A stretch of DNA of 64,000 nucleotides. It comes from Phanerodontia chrysosporium. Taxonomy: Eukaryota; Basidiomycota; Agaricomycetes; Polyporales; Phanerochaetaceae. Every line of letters starts with the position of its first letter. The first letter of the stretch is position 1. Under the pieces are notes generated by a model. That model was not told the origin of the DNA. It did no database searches and saw only the letters and a program-made list of their open reading frames with translations. Made by a program: the position numbers and the translations under genes. Below are positions 46,503 to 58,824 of the stretch, in pieces. Location of the stretch: the NCBI GenBank assembly GCA_001910725.1, contig MJGA01000001.1:2232001-2296000 (forward strand), given 5' to 3'.

Positions 46503-48251
46503 TCACGTGGAATCTTCTTCTTCGGGCTCTGAAACATAGTCCATCATTGCCGCGCCGCCCTGGTCGGCCTGCGTTCTGCGCTTTGACGGTATGTGGTTGT
46601 GGACGGACTTCATGTGCCGGTGCCGTCGGGCGGGGTCGCCAAACGTCGCATTGCAGTTCGGGTACGGGCACTTGTGTGGCGTGTCGCCGGTGCTACAAAC
46701 AGGGTTTAGCGCGTCCCGCATTGACTGAAACGTTGGCAGGACAGACGCACTGGGTGTTCATGTGGGTGCTGTAGTTCGTGCGCTGCGAGAACCCCTTGCC
46801 GCAGATCTCGCAGGTGATCGGCCTGGCCCGTTCAGTCAGCGTCCCTCCGAGAAGGTCGGCGATCTGCCTCCGCAACGCTACTCACTTTATCTGCAGGTGC
46901 TTGGACTCTATGTGCCGCTTCACGAGGTGTTTCTTCGACGTGTACCCGCACTCCTTGCCCTCTGCACCGTCGGCCCACGTGCACGTGAACGACGCCGCAC
47001 TTCCACCGCCGTCCAGCGCCCGCGCGTGTCTCATCCAGTCGTCCGCGTCGGGGTCGGTTGAGCTGTGTCGCGCCGCGCCGAGCGACCCTGCCTGCTCGGG
47101 GCTCCGCCCGCTGCTACTGTCGGACTCGCTCGAGTATGGCTGCGACGACGGACCTGCATGGCGCGCGCGCCCGCGGTCCTGCGCGTCGAGGTGCAGGCGG
47201 CGCAGCGTGTGCTGCAGGTCGCGGTCCCCGGGCGGGGTCAGCCGCGGTGGCGGCGCGGCGTTGCCAGCCTGTGCATACGACTCCCCCGATGACGGCCGAC
47301 GGGCGGGCGGCCTAGGCGAACACACGTGAGAACATTGTCGTTGGCACCACAGGTCCGCGGAGGCCTACCTCGTGTACTGTGGCAGATGGTCCTGCGACGA
47401 CGAGGGCGGTGCGTGGCTGGACCCCCCGCTCAGCCCGAGGAACCATGCACGGGCAGAGAAGGAGCACTCACGTCACGGCCGACAGGCTAGGGTACGGCGA
47501 GCACGACTCGTTGCGCGAGCTCCGCCCGTGGCGCAGGAGGGCCGGACGGCTAGTGGTGGCGTACGTGTGAGCAACAATAGCGAACAGCAATGTCTGATCG
47601 TGGACGCACGCTGGGTGGCCTGTCTCTCTGCTCCCGCTCGTGGTCGCGTCGGCGTGCGGCGCCGTCGGGGGTCTTTTGTATTCGACAAAGAGCACCGGGC
47701 TCGCGGCGTTCCTGTCCGGGCAGGGCTGGAAGCGCGGCCACGTGTAGCTCGCGGTGACGGCCGAGTGCGTGGACCTGTTGGACTGCGTCGAGTGCGCCGA
47801 CGGCGTCGGCGAGGGCTCCCGCTCGTTCGACTCGACGCTCGTCGCGGGCGAACGCGTGTCCCGGTATGGGCTGCAAGGCGGGGAGATTTCAGCACCGGGA
47901 CGCCGCGGCGCAGCGAGGGGGTGCTTACAGTGCGGAACTGTCTGAGATCTCCATGGCGCCTCGCGGGTAGGGATGATGTGCGCTGGGCAGGTTCGCCGGC
48001 GGCAGCTCGCGTTGTGGCGGATTTGATGTCGGGCGAGAAAGTGCTGTCGCCGAGGCTATAGTGCTGCGAGGTGGGCAGAGAGTTGCTGTCAGCCTGCCGA
48101 TAGCAAAGTGTGGCGCAGATGAGGTCGGGAAGGCGGAGGTAGCGGTCGAGGGATCGGCGCGGACGGCGGGCACGTCAGAGGTAATGTCGGTAAGAGAGGC
48201 GGTGGATACCTACGAGGGGTGGACGGCGACGCTTTCGTGGTACCTCAACAT
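46503..48251 (-). CDS. C2H2 zinc-finger protein, probable transcription factor
   Basis: Three C2H2-type fingers at the C-terminus: FTCTWADGAEGKECGYTS with KKHLVKRHIESKH; ITCEICGKGFSQRTNYSTHM with NTH rebuilt across an intron (donor at about 46759); and HKCPYPNCNATFGDPARRHR with HMKSVHNH. The basic-then-acidic tail ends DYVSEPEEEDST at 46503-46505. Upstream exons are Ser/Pro/Arg-rich and disordered (YRDTRSPATSVESNEREPSP, SAVTASYTWPRFQPCPDRN). The N-terminus is tentative: ATG 48251, splicing into PPQRELPPANLPSAHHPYP and AMEISDSSAL. Finger spacing suits DNA binding. The target is unknown. The TGA stop coincides with a GTGAGT sequence that could instead be a donor. Confidence 0.72.
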
Positions 48252-50944
48252 CGCGGGACGAGGTTATAAGCGGACCTGGACAATCTGGAGAAGGGCCGAG
48301 GACAGGTAGCGGGATGACCAGGGAAGATCACGCTGCATCCACTTTATACCTTGAACCGAGCCCAAGCTTCCGAAAAGAGATGTCTTCTCGAGCATTGGTC
48401 ATTACGAAACACGCCGACCCAGGGAAAGGGCCAGAGAATGCGGCATCGAGGCGCGATCTGGGAGCGCCCGCTTATTTCGACACGCGCCGAGTTGGGGGCC
48501 GCGAAAATTACATGGGATTTTCGGAGTTTCCTTCTCGCTTATTGTGTCGGAGAATCTCAAGGGGTGCCCCGGGTCCGATGCCGCCGTCCAATTTGGCTCG
48601 CCTTGTAATCCCGCGCCTGGCCGTGCTGAGCATCGTCTCCGTGTGAAACGGACTGCATCAGGGCGATCTTTGCTACTGAGCAACGCTCCAGCACCCCCTG
48701 GCCCGCCTCACGCTTCGGGCGGGCCCGTGCTGACTGCATCCGTCACGGACGCCCCACGCGGGCCATGGCCGAGCAATCGAGGCGCCCAAGCATTGACTCA
48801 TAGCCCGTTCGCCCGCTCGTCAGCACCGCGGTGGGACCCGTGCCCACAGAAGCCAGCTTCGCAGTTCAGTGCATCCGCGTTTGCCCGCTGTAGCTGCTGC
48901 TACCTCATCGCGATGATAATCTGTCCGTTGCGGCGCTGAAACGCATGGCGGGGGACGCTCATCGACGGTGATTCTCATAGCCAAGGGCGACTCATGGCAT
49001 AGCATCAATGATGCCGCCTTGGCCGTCCATCACAACATTACCCGGCGCTGGCGGCGCTGCGTATCGCCCAGAGAACAAGAAGGACCATCTGCTCGCGTGG
49101 GGTGGCACACAAAAGAACCAGGTCAGGATCACGGTCGCAATCGCAGGCTGATCCAAACTGCACCTCTGGCGAAACAAGGGCTCGTGGGGCTGAAAGGCAG
49201 CAGAATAAGGTATGTTTTAGCGTGCAGGAAGCTGTGGTCGCGAAGCTGAGGAGGGGAGTCGAGGTGAAGGCGAGGGCATCGGCGTTTAGGCGTTCAAAGC
49301 GCTAGTAGCCGAGTTCCCGGGAAGCGGAAGCAATAAGGCCGTCTCCGCCGGGGTTCTTGTTGATGGCCTCTTTCCGAGTAGGTTTGCAGACGCCAGCACG
49401 CCTTCACGGATAGCTCCTCAGGGCCCACGGCGGCACGCGCGGGAGGCTCTGCACTCGTCGAGGAAGGCAGCGCGGCCAGGAAACTGGCGCCACGAACACG
49501 CTAGCCGAAATGGTGTGAAGTCCCGAACTCAATAGAGAAGAACCCAGTCAACAGCGGTCCGAGATGGCTGCGATGAGGCCCAGCCCAGAGTTCACACAGC
49601 CCTATCGCGGAAGGCTCAGCGTCGTCAGTGATCTTGGAGTTCGTGATCATGTCGGGTCGATGGTCGAGCACCTCTGACGAACGTGAAAAAGATAGAAGCC
49701 CCAGCTCGTGTGGGAATTTGGCCACCCCATATCCGCCTGATCCACGGGCGCGAGTCTTCAATGAAACCTTTCCCCAAAGGTTACGCTCGATCATAAGCAG
49801 ACCACTGAAAGGGAAGCGGATGCTTGACCCAGACGTGCGGAGAGGGACCCTTCGGAACGGTGCACTAGCACTCAGCACGGAGCAGGGACGTTCCTATCTT
49901 CAGCCCGCGCCGTCGAAGACTGGCCACAGGCTGAATGCTGGCGATGCGGCTGACCTGCTGGTGAGCATGTGTGAGCGGTAACGTACGTACTAGCGGAACA
50001 CGAACGCAGATTTCACCAGCGCAGACGCAGCAGCTGAGCACGTAGTGTGGCCGCCCAGGCGTTCTCCGCATGGAGGAATGAAAATTTCACAAGTAGCAGC
50101 TGCAGCAAGGAACAATTAGGTGACGCTAAGCTAATAGTGTCAGAACAGGTTAGTAACCTCGAGGGTGTCTCAACGCAGCAGACATACGGTTGGTGACAGC
50201 AGGGGAGTGGGTGACGATGGCGCTGACTGTTGCGGACGTTTCTATTCCCGAGGACCTGCATGCAGGGCTCACGACGGCGTCGGACTGCAGGAGGAGGGCT
50301 GTGGGGAAGCACCTCGGGGGACACCGCCGGCCGACGGGGCCAAACAAGAGACGCATCAGCGGAGGCAGACGAGAGTTGCCTGTGTGCGGGATGCCCATGG
50401 GCAGGCGATCAATGCATGACACCGGGGTGAAGATGCGACCGGAAGGCTGCAAAGGCTGCGGGGTGAGCGCCTGGTGCTCTGCATGGGGGATCGTCGTGAA
50501 ACTCGCCGTCGGCCCGCGTGTGCCATTGCCTGCTCGAGTCCTCCTTATACGGGGGCGGCCGCAGCCAGTGCTGCACGCGGGGGCCGCAGCTTGCCGATTG
50601 TGCCTTTCCCTCTTGCTGGACATGGCGATTCCGTAAAACCTAAAAACTTCCTGGCGGCCCCCAGCCCTAGTGCGACGTCCGCCATAATGCGGAGGGCAGA
50701 TAGCAGTGTGAGGCAGTGTTTACGGCCAGGGCAATGCGGAGGACCAGGCGTGGGAAGGAGAGAGACGCCGGGCGGGCGGTGGTTGAAGTGGTCGTGGCAC
50801 GGGACAGGGATGCCGCGTGCTGCCGGTTTCGAGCGGTGCGAGGCCACTCGACGTTCTAGCACCTTGTGGACGACTCTCATCCTTCATAGCTCATAGCGAG
50901 CACCGGGCCTCGCTCAGCCCCCACGCACCTCGTATCTCTCGAGG
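48252..50944. other. 2.7 kb stretch without a supported gene
   Basis: The longest apparently empty stretch, between the divergent zinc-finger and kelch genes. Open frames are short, overlap on both strands (e.g. 50150-50623 minus against 50190-50636 plus) and have no domain. I see no transposon ends, tandem array or RNA gene. It may simply be long upstream regulatory sequence, which is common for transcription-factor genes. Confidence 0.5.
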
Positions 50945-53900
50945 ATGGGCAACGACCATGCACCACGCCCTCTCTCTACATCTCTCGCCTCTCGGACTCT
51001 GCTCTTCTTAATATCTTCGGTCTCTTTCCTCCAAGTTTCAGCACAAAGCATCGATACTAGCATTCAAGTGCCCCCTCTACAATGGATAAATCTTTCTGGC
51101 CTGCTCCAGGGCTCCAAGCCACAGGCCTCAAGGACGCCTCTATCGGCTTCGATCCCGTGCACAAAAAGGTCCTCATCTTCGGCGGCGAGTCGTCGGGGGG
51201 CATTCCCCAGTCCCAGACATACCTGTGAGTGCACGCACGCACATTGCAGCGCGTCATCCAGGGTTCATCAAGCGTGGGCAGGCTGGATCTGGGAACTATG
51301 ACCTGGGAACAACCATCACCACCGGACAACTTGGCCTCCCCTCCCCCGGCAAGAAGTGCAGCCATAAGCGGACAGGACCTCGCTGCGAGCTAGTAAGTGC
51401 CATCATGCAGAGTTCGTCAGTTGAGATGTCGCGCTGACCCTGTCGCATAGCCGGAATGGTCACGTTGTCATTGGCGGGCGGGGCATTGACGGGCCCTTGA
51501 GCGACGTCTGGGTATGGCCCCCGTTCTTGCCATTTTGGGCCCAGACTGACGCCTTGGCCCCGCCAGGAATTTGACTACACCAATCAATTCTGGTCCAATG
51601 TCAGTATTCAGGGCAATGTCCCCCTGCACGCTTTGCTGCAGGGGCGGGAACGACCTCAGCAACCCGTTCAACCCAGAAACCCTCGCCAACTCCTTTTACA
51701 TCGTTGGCGGATTCACTGGGGACGACGCCCTTTCTCTGTCCGATGCATGGCAGCTGAGCATCAAGGGAACCCTGGCCTCCAATGTCCCCGACGGGCTCTC
51801 AGGATCCTGGCAGCAGATCACCCTCCAGAACAAGTCTCTCCCAGCTATGGGCGGCTCTGCAACCGCTGTCGTCTTTGAGAACACCAACTCGCATGTGATC
51901 GCCGTGGGAGGCTGTGGCAATGCTACGAGCTCAACTGCCGCTTGTGCGCTGGCACAAGCGTATGTCCTCAATGTTGATTCGAAAAGCAATACCGCTCCCG
52001 GCTACTGCCCTGCCCCACGCATTGGTGCAACTCTCGCTCCGAACCTTGTCTCGTCGAACTTCCGTTCACAGGTCTTCATGATGCTCGGAACGTTCAACAA
52101 GTCTGAGTGGGACGACGGCGGCGGTCTTGACCAGGGAGAGGTGGTAAGTATAGCACGCCCGATCATGTCTCAACTGCGTCCTGACAGCCTCGACAGGACA
52201 TCTTCAACTTCGACGGTGGCACTTGGGCCCGCGTTCTTCCTGCTGGCGACCCAGGGAGTGATGGCACCCCAACATTCCCCTCCCCACGCGAAGGTGCAGT
52301 AGCATTCTCGCTGGGGCAGGCTGCGACTGGTACCGAGTCCGCTACAGACACCATCGTCTTTGGCGGTAGAGACGCCAACGGCAACTATCTGAACGAGGTT
52401 TGGTTACTCCGAGCCTATAACGGATCGGTCAGCTCGTCGAATAACAAGTGGTCTGGCTACGGCAACGGTCAGTTGCAGGGTGGCCCGTCTGCGAACGGCC
52501 AGGGTGTTTCAGTCAAGTTCCTGCAGCAATGCGCGTCTCCCGTTTCTCAGTCCCCGGGTGCCGGATCTTCTGGTGGTCACTCACCAACATCCACTGGCAA
52601 TCACCCATCTCCAACCGGCACAGGTTCAACAGTCGCAGTCACTCGCTTTGATACCTCTACGGTGCACAAATCATTAGCGCCAGTTTCTGCAGCCCTCATT
52701 CTGCCCGCAATCGTTTTCTATCGTCTATCGCAACCATCGGTCGCATCTGCTCATTCTACAAATGCACGGATCGGATTCTTTTACTTAACCGCCCTTACCG
52801 CGCTGGTTGCATTTGCCCTGGGGGTCGTCGGGCTGGCCACCGCGTTTACGTCGCTTCGATACACAACCTCTATTGTGAAGAGATCATCTGTTTCGCACCT
52901 GACTACGTCGCATGGGCGCGCAGGCATCGCATTGTTCGTCGGCATGTATGGGCTGGTGCCCGTCCTGATCGCTGCCAGCTTCCTCCTGAAATGGAGACAG
53001 AATGACGCAGCATTAGCGGCAAAGCGTCAGCGGACGACCTCGAACGACCTGGCGGAGAAGATGGGGCTGCGGTCAGGCAGTCCGTTCACACCGGACACCC
53101 TGCCGGCTGAGCCCCACGCCCCGGAGCGCGTGAGCTCAGGCGACAGGCTTAGTCCCTGGCCCTTCGGCCACATCGCTCCTGCTCGCCGATCGAGCGAGGA
53201 CGGCACGGCGGACGACCACAGTTCTCCTTCGACAAAGTCGTTCGAGGTGACCAACCGGGGGCAGCACCGCGCTCGTCACGCCAGTGCCCACAGTCTTGCG
53301 GCCTTCTCCGACCCACGACCAGCGCCGAACTCTCCCCGCAACCTCAGTGATCTCAGTTGGATGGAGCGGCGGCGCAGCGTCAATACCATGGTGAGTGTCT
53401 CGGGTCCGCTAACTGCTAACGCATTGTATTGACCGCACCCGCGCCGCCACAGGGCGACATTGATTACGCGAACGCCCAGCTCCAACGCCGTGCCCAGATG
53501 CCGCCCACGCCGGGCACCGTCGAGGGCATGAGCATGAAAGACACGATCCCCGACACGACCCTGCCCGGGCAGCCGCCGCTCATGCCTGGTGCGCTCGACA
53601 CGCTCATCCACGTCCTGCTCCATGCCTTCCTGCTCGCTGTATGTGTGCTCTCGATCATCGCGCTCTGGAACCGCGCATCTGTCGCCGCCTTCGCCGTCTT
53701 CATCGCGTGGACCGTGCTCTTCTACGTCCTCATCCTCGTCCTCGCGTGGCACGGCGTCCCAAGCGAGTCCGTGCTCACCGTGCTCCTCGCGCGCCTGCGC
53801 AGCCCCCCGCCGCCCGACCCCGCCGCGGGAGGCGTGCCGTTCCCGACGGCGGGCACGGGCCCGTATCAGCACCAGCCGACGTACCGCGTCACGCACGAAC

Positions 53901-54073
53901 ACGAGTACCCGACGTCGATCTCGCACGGGGGCATGACCGTCGAGGACGATGACGACGACGAGGACGATGACGCGCGCCAGCGACGGATCGAGGAGGAGAT
54001 GAGCCGCCGCGACGTGTCGATCGTGACCGTGCCCAAGCGCAGACTCTTCCTGACGAACCCCGAGCCGAGTTGA
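50945..54073 (+). CDS. Kelch-repeat single- or multi-pass membrane protein, apparent frameshifts in repeat region
   Basis: Signal peptide (TLLFLISSVSFLQVSAQ) after ATG 50945, then an extracellular kelch beta-propeller: IGFDPVHKKVLIFGGESSGG, LDLGTMTWEQPSPPDNLA, NGHVVIGGRGIDGPLSDVW, EFDYTNQFWSNVSIQGNVP, NSFYIVGGFTGDDALSLSDA, SHVIAVGGCGN and DTIVFGGRDANGNYLNEVWL. A Ser/Thr/Gly stalk and several hydrophobic helices follow (PVSAALILPAIVFY, FYLTALTALVAFALGVVGLA, IALFVGMYGLVPVLIAASFL, LHAFLLAVCVLSIIALW, AVFIAWTVLFYVLILVLAW). A long Ser-rich cytosolic loop and an acidic Asp/Glu-rich tail end at 54071-54073. The frame jumps without introns near 51120, 51625 and 51652, each as if one base were missing. 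Role unknown; a cell-surface or cell-wall sensor is a guess. Confidence 0.83.
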
Positions 54074-54470
54074 CCCTCATGACACTTCACGCTTTTGTGC
54101 TGACTTTCTCCTAGCTTCCAGTTATCCGACGTATGTTACCCGTACAGTAATCCTAGGACGACTCCCCTCATCACAATCGTTCTTTTCCTTTTGAACAACA
54201 ACTCTCGCACTGTATTTGCGCGCACCGACTGACAGCGGACCTTTTGCTCACTCATTGTATTTGTTTTTACTGCATGACTATTAGATGGCATTAGTGTTGG
54301 ATATCTGGATGCGTAGGAATATCAAAGCTAGTCGTCCGTTGGTGCTCAAAACAGTGTATGCAAATCGTATGGCCGAGAGATGCGAATCCAGGAGAGGAAA
54401 GGAAGGTCGAAGAACAGGTGAACCCCACTACAGGAGGGAATCATTAGGAAGAAAACATCGTGGTGAGACA
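54074..54470. other. Intergenic between converging kelch and disordered-protein genes
   Basis: About 400 bases between two stop codons, T-rich in 54180-54280. No gene seen. Confidence 0.6.
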
Positions 54471-57400
54471 TCATCGTTCGCCCTCGACTGCGACGTCATG
54501 CCGCCACTTGTCGACACGGTTCAGTTTTGCGCTGTCGTGCATCGGCGGGGGCGTCGAGGGCAGCTGCGGGGGTATCATCATCGGCGGAGCCATCGGTGCC
54601 GCGTAGAAGGGTGCGCTCATGATCGACGGCGCGCCGAACATCATCGACTGCTGCATCTGCATCTGCGCCGCCGCCGCCGCCTGAGCCTGCATGAGCATCT
54701 GCTGCTGTTGTTGCTGTTGCTGTACCGCAGCGCTCGCGAAGAACTGCGACCGGCGCATCTGCTCGGGGTGCAGCGCCAGCGGGCGCTCGTCGTCGTCGTC
54801 GCCCCGCCTGCGGCGCTCGCGGGCTGCGACCCAGGGAAAAGCCGCGACGCGCGCAGCCCCAGGGGCTTGTCATCCTCGTCCTCGTCGCCGTCTGCGCCCG
54901 CAGCGGCTCCGCCGGTGGCCGTGCCCGCGTGGAGGGAGCCCCCGAGCGAGGCGCCGATGGACTCGAAGAGGCCCGCGCCGAGACCCTGCGTCGGCGAGGG
55001 CTGCTTCTGCTTCGTCTTCTCGAGCAGCTGCACGAGCGGCTTCTCCTCGTCGGATGACTCGTCTGCAGTGTTGATGCGCAGGCCGGAGAAGCTCGCGCGC
55101 GTCGCGCGCTGCGCCGCCCGCCCGATCGTCGCGACAAGCGGGAGGTCCTCCTCGCTCGACTCGTCCTCGCCGAGCTCGAGCTGCTGTTGCTGCTGCAGCG
55201 CGCGGAAGCGCGGGGGTAGGTTGTCGGCGAACCGTGAGCCCGAGCCTGTCGCCCGCCGAGGCTGACTGGCCTGCGGCCGTTTCTCGTCCTCAGAGCCCGA
55301 ATGCCAGCCATCCGTCTTGGGCCCGCCAAATGGCCGGCCTGCAACAGAGCTTGAATCGCTCTCCTCTTCCTCTTCCTCGTCGTCACCATCAACAGGCGGA
55401 GGCGGTGGGCGCCGCACCACGCGTCTTTGCGGGGCTGAGGGGGTTTCAGGTGAAGCGGCAGCTGCAGTATTCGGGGAATCTTGCACTTGGGACGTAGATG
55501 GTGAGAGCATTGACGACGATGTTTCGAGAGGAGAAGCATCGCCCTCCTTTCCCTTGCCCTTCCGCTTGCTCTTGCCCTTCTTTTTCTTGCCATCTTCACC
55601 CTCGCCGCGCTTCTGACGTTCCTCCTCCTCTGCCTTTTCCCGAGCCTCGATCTCACGTAGCTTCGCAAGCTCACGTTCCCAATGGTGTCAACACCGAAGA
55701 CGCTGCGCGTGTTACTCACGCCGCCACCACGATTGTCCGCGGCAAGGAAGGAGCCGCGTGGTGCACCAGGAATCTCATCGTCAAAGTTGATGAGCGTCTT
55801 TGCATGTGCAGAGTTTCGTCGTGTCAGTCCGTCGGGTCCGAGTCCAGGCGTTGATTGGGAAGAGACAAGAGGCAACATGGTCGATGCGGGACGTTTCAGC
55901 GACTCGGGTCGATGAGTGTGCTGGAGCGTTGCATGGACGGTCGCGCCATCATGGATGGCCTCTGATCTCCCGTGAAAACCCTGCAGATGGAATTCAGCAT
56001 TCGGTAATGTGGTGTACAGCATGAAGACCATCATAATGGGTACGCAAGCAGTGTCATGGAGTCATTGAACGTAGACGTACCTCTGTTTGCCCTTCATCTC
56101 AGCCTTCCGGGCTTCCAGATCATCGATCAGGCTCTTGCCGTAGAGCTTCCCAGGCGGCCGTTTTCCTCTGGGCATGTCTGCGGCCTCTGTGATCTCCATA
56201 GTCGGCAAGGCGGGCGTCGAGTCGTTCGGGACATCCAATGCCGCCTGCTCGCCGTCCTGCGTTGCCCAGCGCAGCCGCTCCTCAATGTCTTTGAACGCCA
56301 CGTCGCGCTGGCCGTCCACCATCAGCGTGTTCCGGAACGTGAGCTGGGACAGCGTCATGCTCGTGCGCGGGTTCGGCGTGAAGCCGTCGCCAGTGTGCGA
56401 CGGGGACAGCAGAGACGCCGTCGAGCGACCAAACGTACGCGCCTCGGGAGGCAGCGGCGGGCCGTCCGTCGTGAGCTCGAAGCCCTCGCGGACCTGCGTC
56501 GGCTTGCTGCCGGAGGGCGCAGACTGCTGGAGCGGACTCGGCATTATGAGCACCTTTGGTCGCATCAGTTCTATCCGCGAGTACGGCCTGTCGCGGCCGG
56601 GCTGCAGTGGCCGCCCGCTCAACGCGGATTCTGGTCGCGGGGAGCCTGGGTCGGGTGACGGGGACAGCATGTGGGTGCCGAGCGACGCCGTAGAGATCAC
56701 ACGGTCGCGCTGCACCTTGGGGTCGAAGCGGGAAGCCCGCTCTGGCGGCGGGGGTGGGACGGCGAATGTATCCTTGGCAGCAGAACTGCTTCCTGGCTCG
56801 TCATCGTACGCCAGGCCGCCCTCCTCTACGTCTGCATCAGGAGCCGCACCGAGTTCTTGTGGGAAAGGGACCGCATGTAAAGGAGGCGTGATAGGGATGC
56901 TGTCTATGAGGGCGTGCTCAGAGGCCCTGCGACGGTGCAGAGCAGGATCTGTGACCCGCACACCAGAGAGTTTCAGGGGATTGCCTACCGAGTGTCGGCG
57001 GGGCCCAAGTCCGGCGGTGTAGCGGTGGGCAATGTCGACTTTGCATCGAGGAAAGCCCCGCCGACACCGAAGTTGTCGAGCTGGTCCTGAGAGCCAGTCC
57101 CCATCAGGGGTATGTGCCCCATGCTCATCGTGCGCGCATTCGCAGTGGGTCGTTTACGGCCGGGGGTGTCCTGCAGCTGCAGGCGTTCGTGAGGGTTGGG
57201 GAGCACTGTCCGGCCATCTGAGGGCTGCCGCTGGACCTCTTTGCCCTTCTTCTTGCCGTCCTTGTCCATCAGGGCGTCGAGGCCCCAGGATGACAGGTCC
57301 ACCTCCACATCATCTTCGAGAGCACCCTCGTGCGTTGAGTCCCTGCCGAAGGGATTGCGGAGAGCGTCGACCGATGCGAGAGACTTCCGGGCAGAGTGTC

Positions 57401-57726
57401 GGCTGCCCACGCTGGTGTTTTCGACGGCGTCAGATGGGAGGGGCACGCCTAGGTAGTCGGTGCTTCGTCGGGCCTGGTGCTGGACGGCGGCGCGCGAGGG
57501 GAGGTTCCGCCGAAGCGACATAAAGATTGCACTCTGCTCTGCATCTTTGCGGCGATCGGGAGGGAGGTTCTCGTTGTCGTATTCTGAAAAGCGCAATGGC
57601 GAGGAATGCGCGCCAATGCCGGAGGAAAGGATGTAGGAGGCCCGTCATTTCACTGGTAGCATGCACACAAGAGATACACGCACCGATCAGGGCTTTCGCA
57701 AGCTGCAGACGAGAGAAAGCCGACAT
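54471..57726 (-). CDS. Large disordered protein conserved in basidiomycetes, function unknown
   Basis: An ATG at 57726 (MSAFSRLQLAKALI) splices through GTGCGT...TTTTCAG to EYDNENLPPDRRKDAEQSAI, so the first exon is short. The rest is about 950 residues, almost all low complexity: Ser/Pro-rich, with RPPGKLYGKSLIDDLEARKA as the most protein-like conserved block (about 56150-56090), a charged helix WERELAKLREIEAREKAEEE, a Lys-rich run, acidic Ser clusters (EDESSEEDLPLVATIG, DESSDEEKPLVQLLEK, DEDEDDKPLG) that repeat a similar pattern three times, and a Gln/Met/Ala-rich tail ending at 54471-54473. No catalytic motif. The three acidic blocks, each followed by PL(V/G), look like short linear motifs, possibly kinase-regulated. 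Function is not inferred. Confidence 0.75.
54700..54723 (-). repeat. Polyglutamine-coding microsatellite
   Basis: A run of CTG/TTG triplets on the plus strand encodes eight consecutive glutamines in the Gln/Met/Ala-rich tail of the disordered protein. Mixed codons suggest the run is selected at protein level or is old. Confidence 0.7.
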
Positions 57727-58824
57727 GGCGGAGCCCCTGTGCTCTAGTGAGCACCTTGTAGCAGATGTAGAAGAATTAGACCACGAAGTGCGGCGAGGGA
57801 AGGGAGAGAGCGTCGAGGATGTGAGGTAGACCGCAACCCGCGACTGGGATAAGCTGTTACTCGCTCGACCACGTGGCGACCGTCGGCTCAAAAGACGCCC
57901 AGAGACCATTCTCGTTCCTCCATCATATCCCAGACAACCTCCCATAGCGAGAGCTCCTGGCGAGGTCACCATCCTCCGGCGAATTGATGATTCTACGATA
58001 TGAGCCGTTCTTTTGATGTCTATCTTATTCTACCTTATCTTCGTTCCAGCAAAGGCCCGCACGCAAATGAAGCAGCAGCTGGAGTCTCGTTATGGCTTTG
58101 CACGTCTACCAGCCAATCTCAGCAAGTTGTCACACCCTTCGTCTATCCACCTCTGCCATATTATTTCGCTCCATAAACGTAACCAAGTTTCAGTCACGTT
58201 CTGCAGTAGATTTCCAAGCAACTGCCGATAGGCCTTGGCTAAAGCATCATATCTGGTCTCTACCATTCGACTCCGATATGCTAGTCTGATCCTGTTGCCA
58301 GAGCAGAGCGCTGTCATGTCCACGAATGTGAAGACGTCACAGAGCACACACTGCTGGTATTGTCAACGGTACCAGGCCGAGCACAGTCTTCCCCGGAAAT
58401 GTCGAGTGACCGCAGCAATGGGCATCGGACGCCACCGCAACCCAACGGACATGCTCTCCAGGCTGTGCGACACGGCGAATTGTGTATGCTCAACGGCTTA
58501 GACGTTAGACAGCGGGAAAGATAACCTTATCCAACAGTCAACCTCGATCGCCTCGACGGATTCAATCATGAATTCGATCGACGCCACAACGCTGCCGGCA
58601 AACAGATCATGAGCAGTTGGCTCCGCCCCCGGCAGAGCGGATGCTGCATAACCAGAGACGTGGGACGAACCGGATATGGCGACGTTTCAACATGCCGAAC
58701 GAAAAGCACAGAGCAAAATCCGAGCCGACATGAACCGTTGAGCAAACAACGAAGGGGTATATTCCAAACCCTGATACATTACAACGAAAAATAATCCATG
58801 CAAATACATTACATTTTAGTGCCG
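57727..58824. other. Intergenic between disordered-protein and GRP94 genes
   Basis: About 1.1 kb between two minus-strand genes. Short open frames only (e.g. 58090-58347 minus), none with a recognisable domain. It should hold the promoter of the disordered-protein gene and the GRP94 3' end. Confidence 0.5.

Noticed and set aside
54285..55265. 326-codon plus-strand open frame
   Set aside because: Antisense to the acidic and Gln-rich tail of the disordered protein; low-complexity codons give long open antisense frames.
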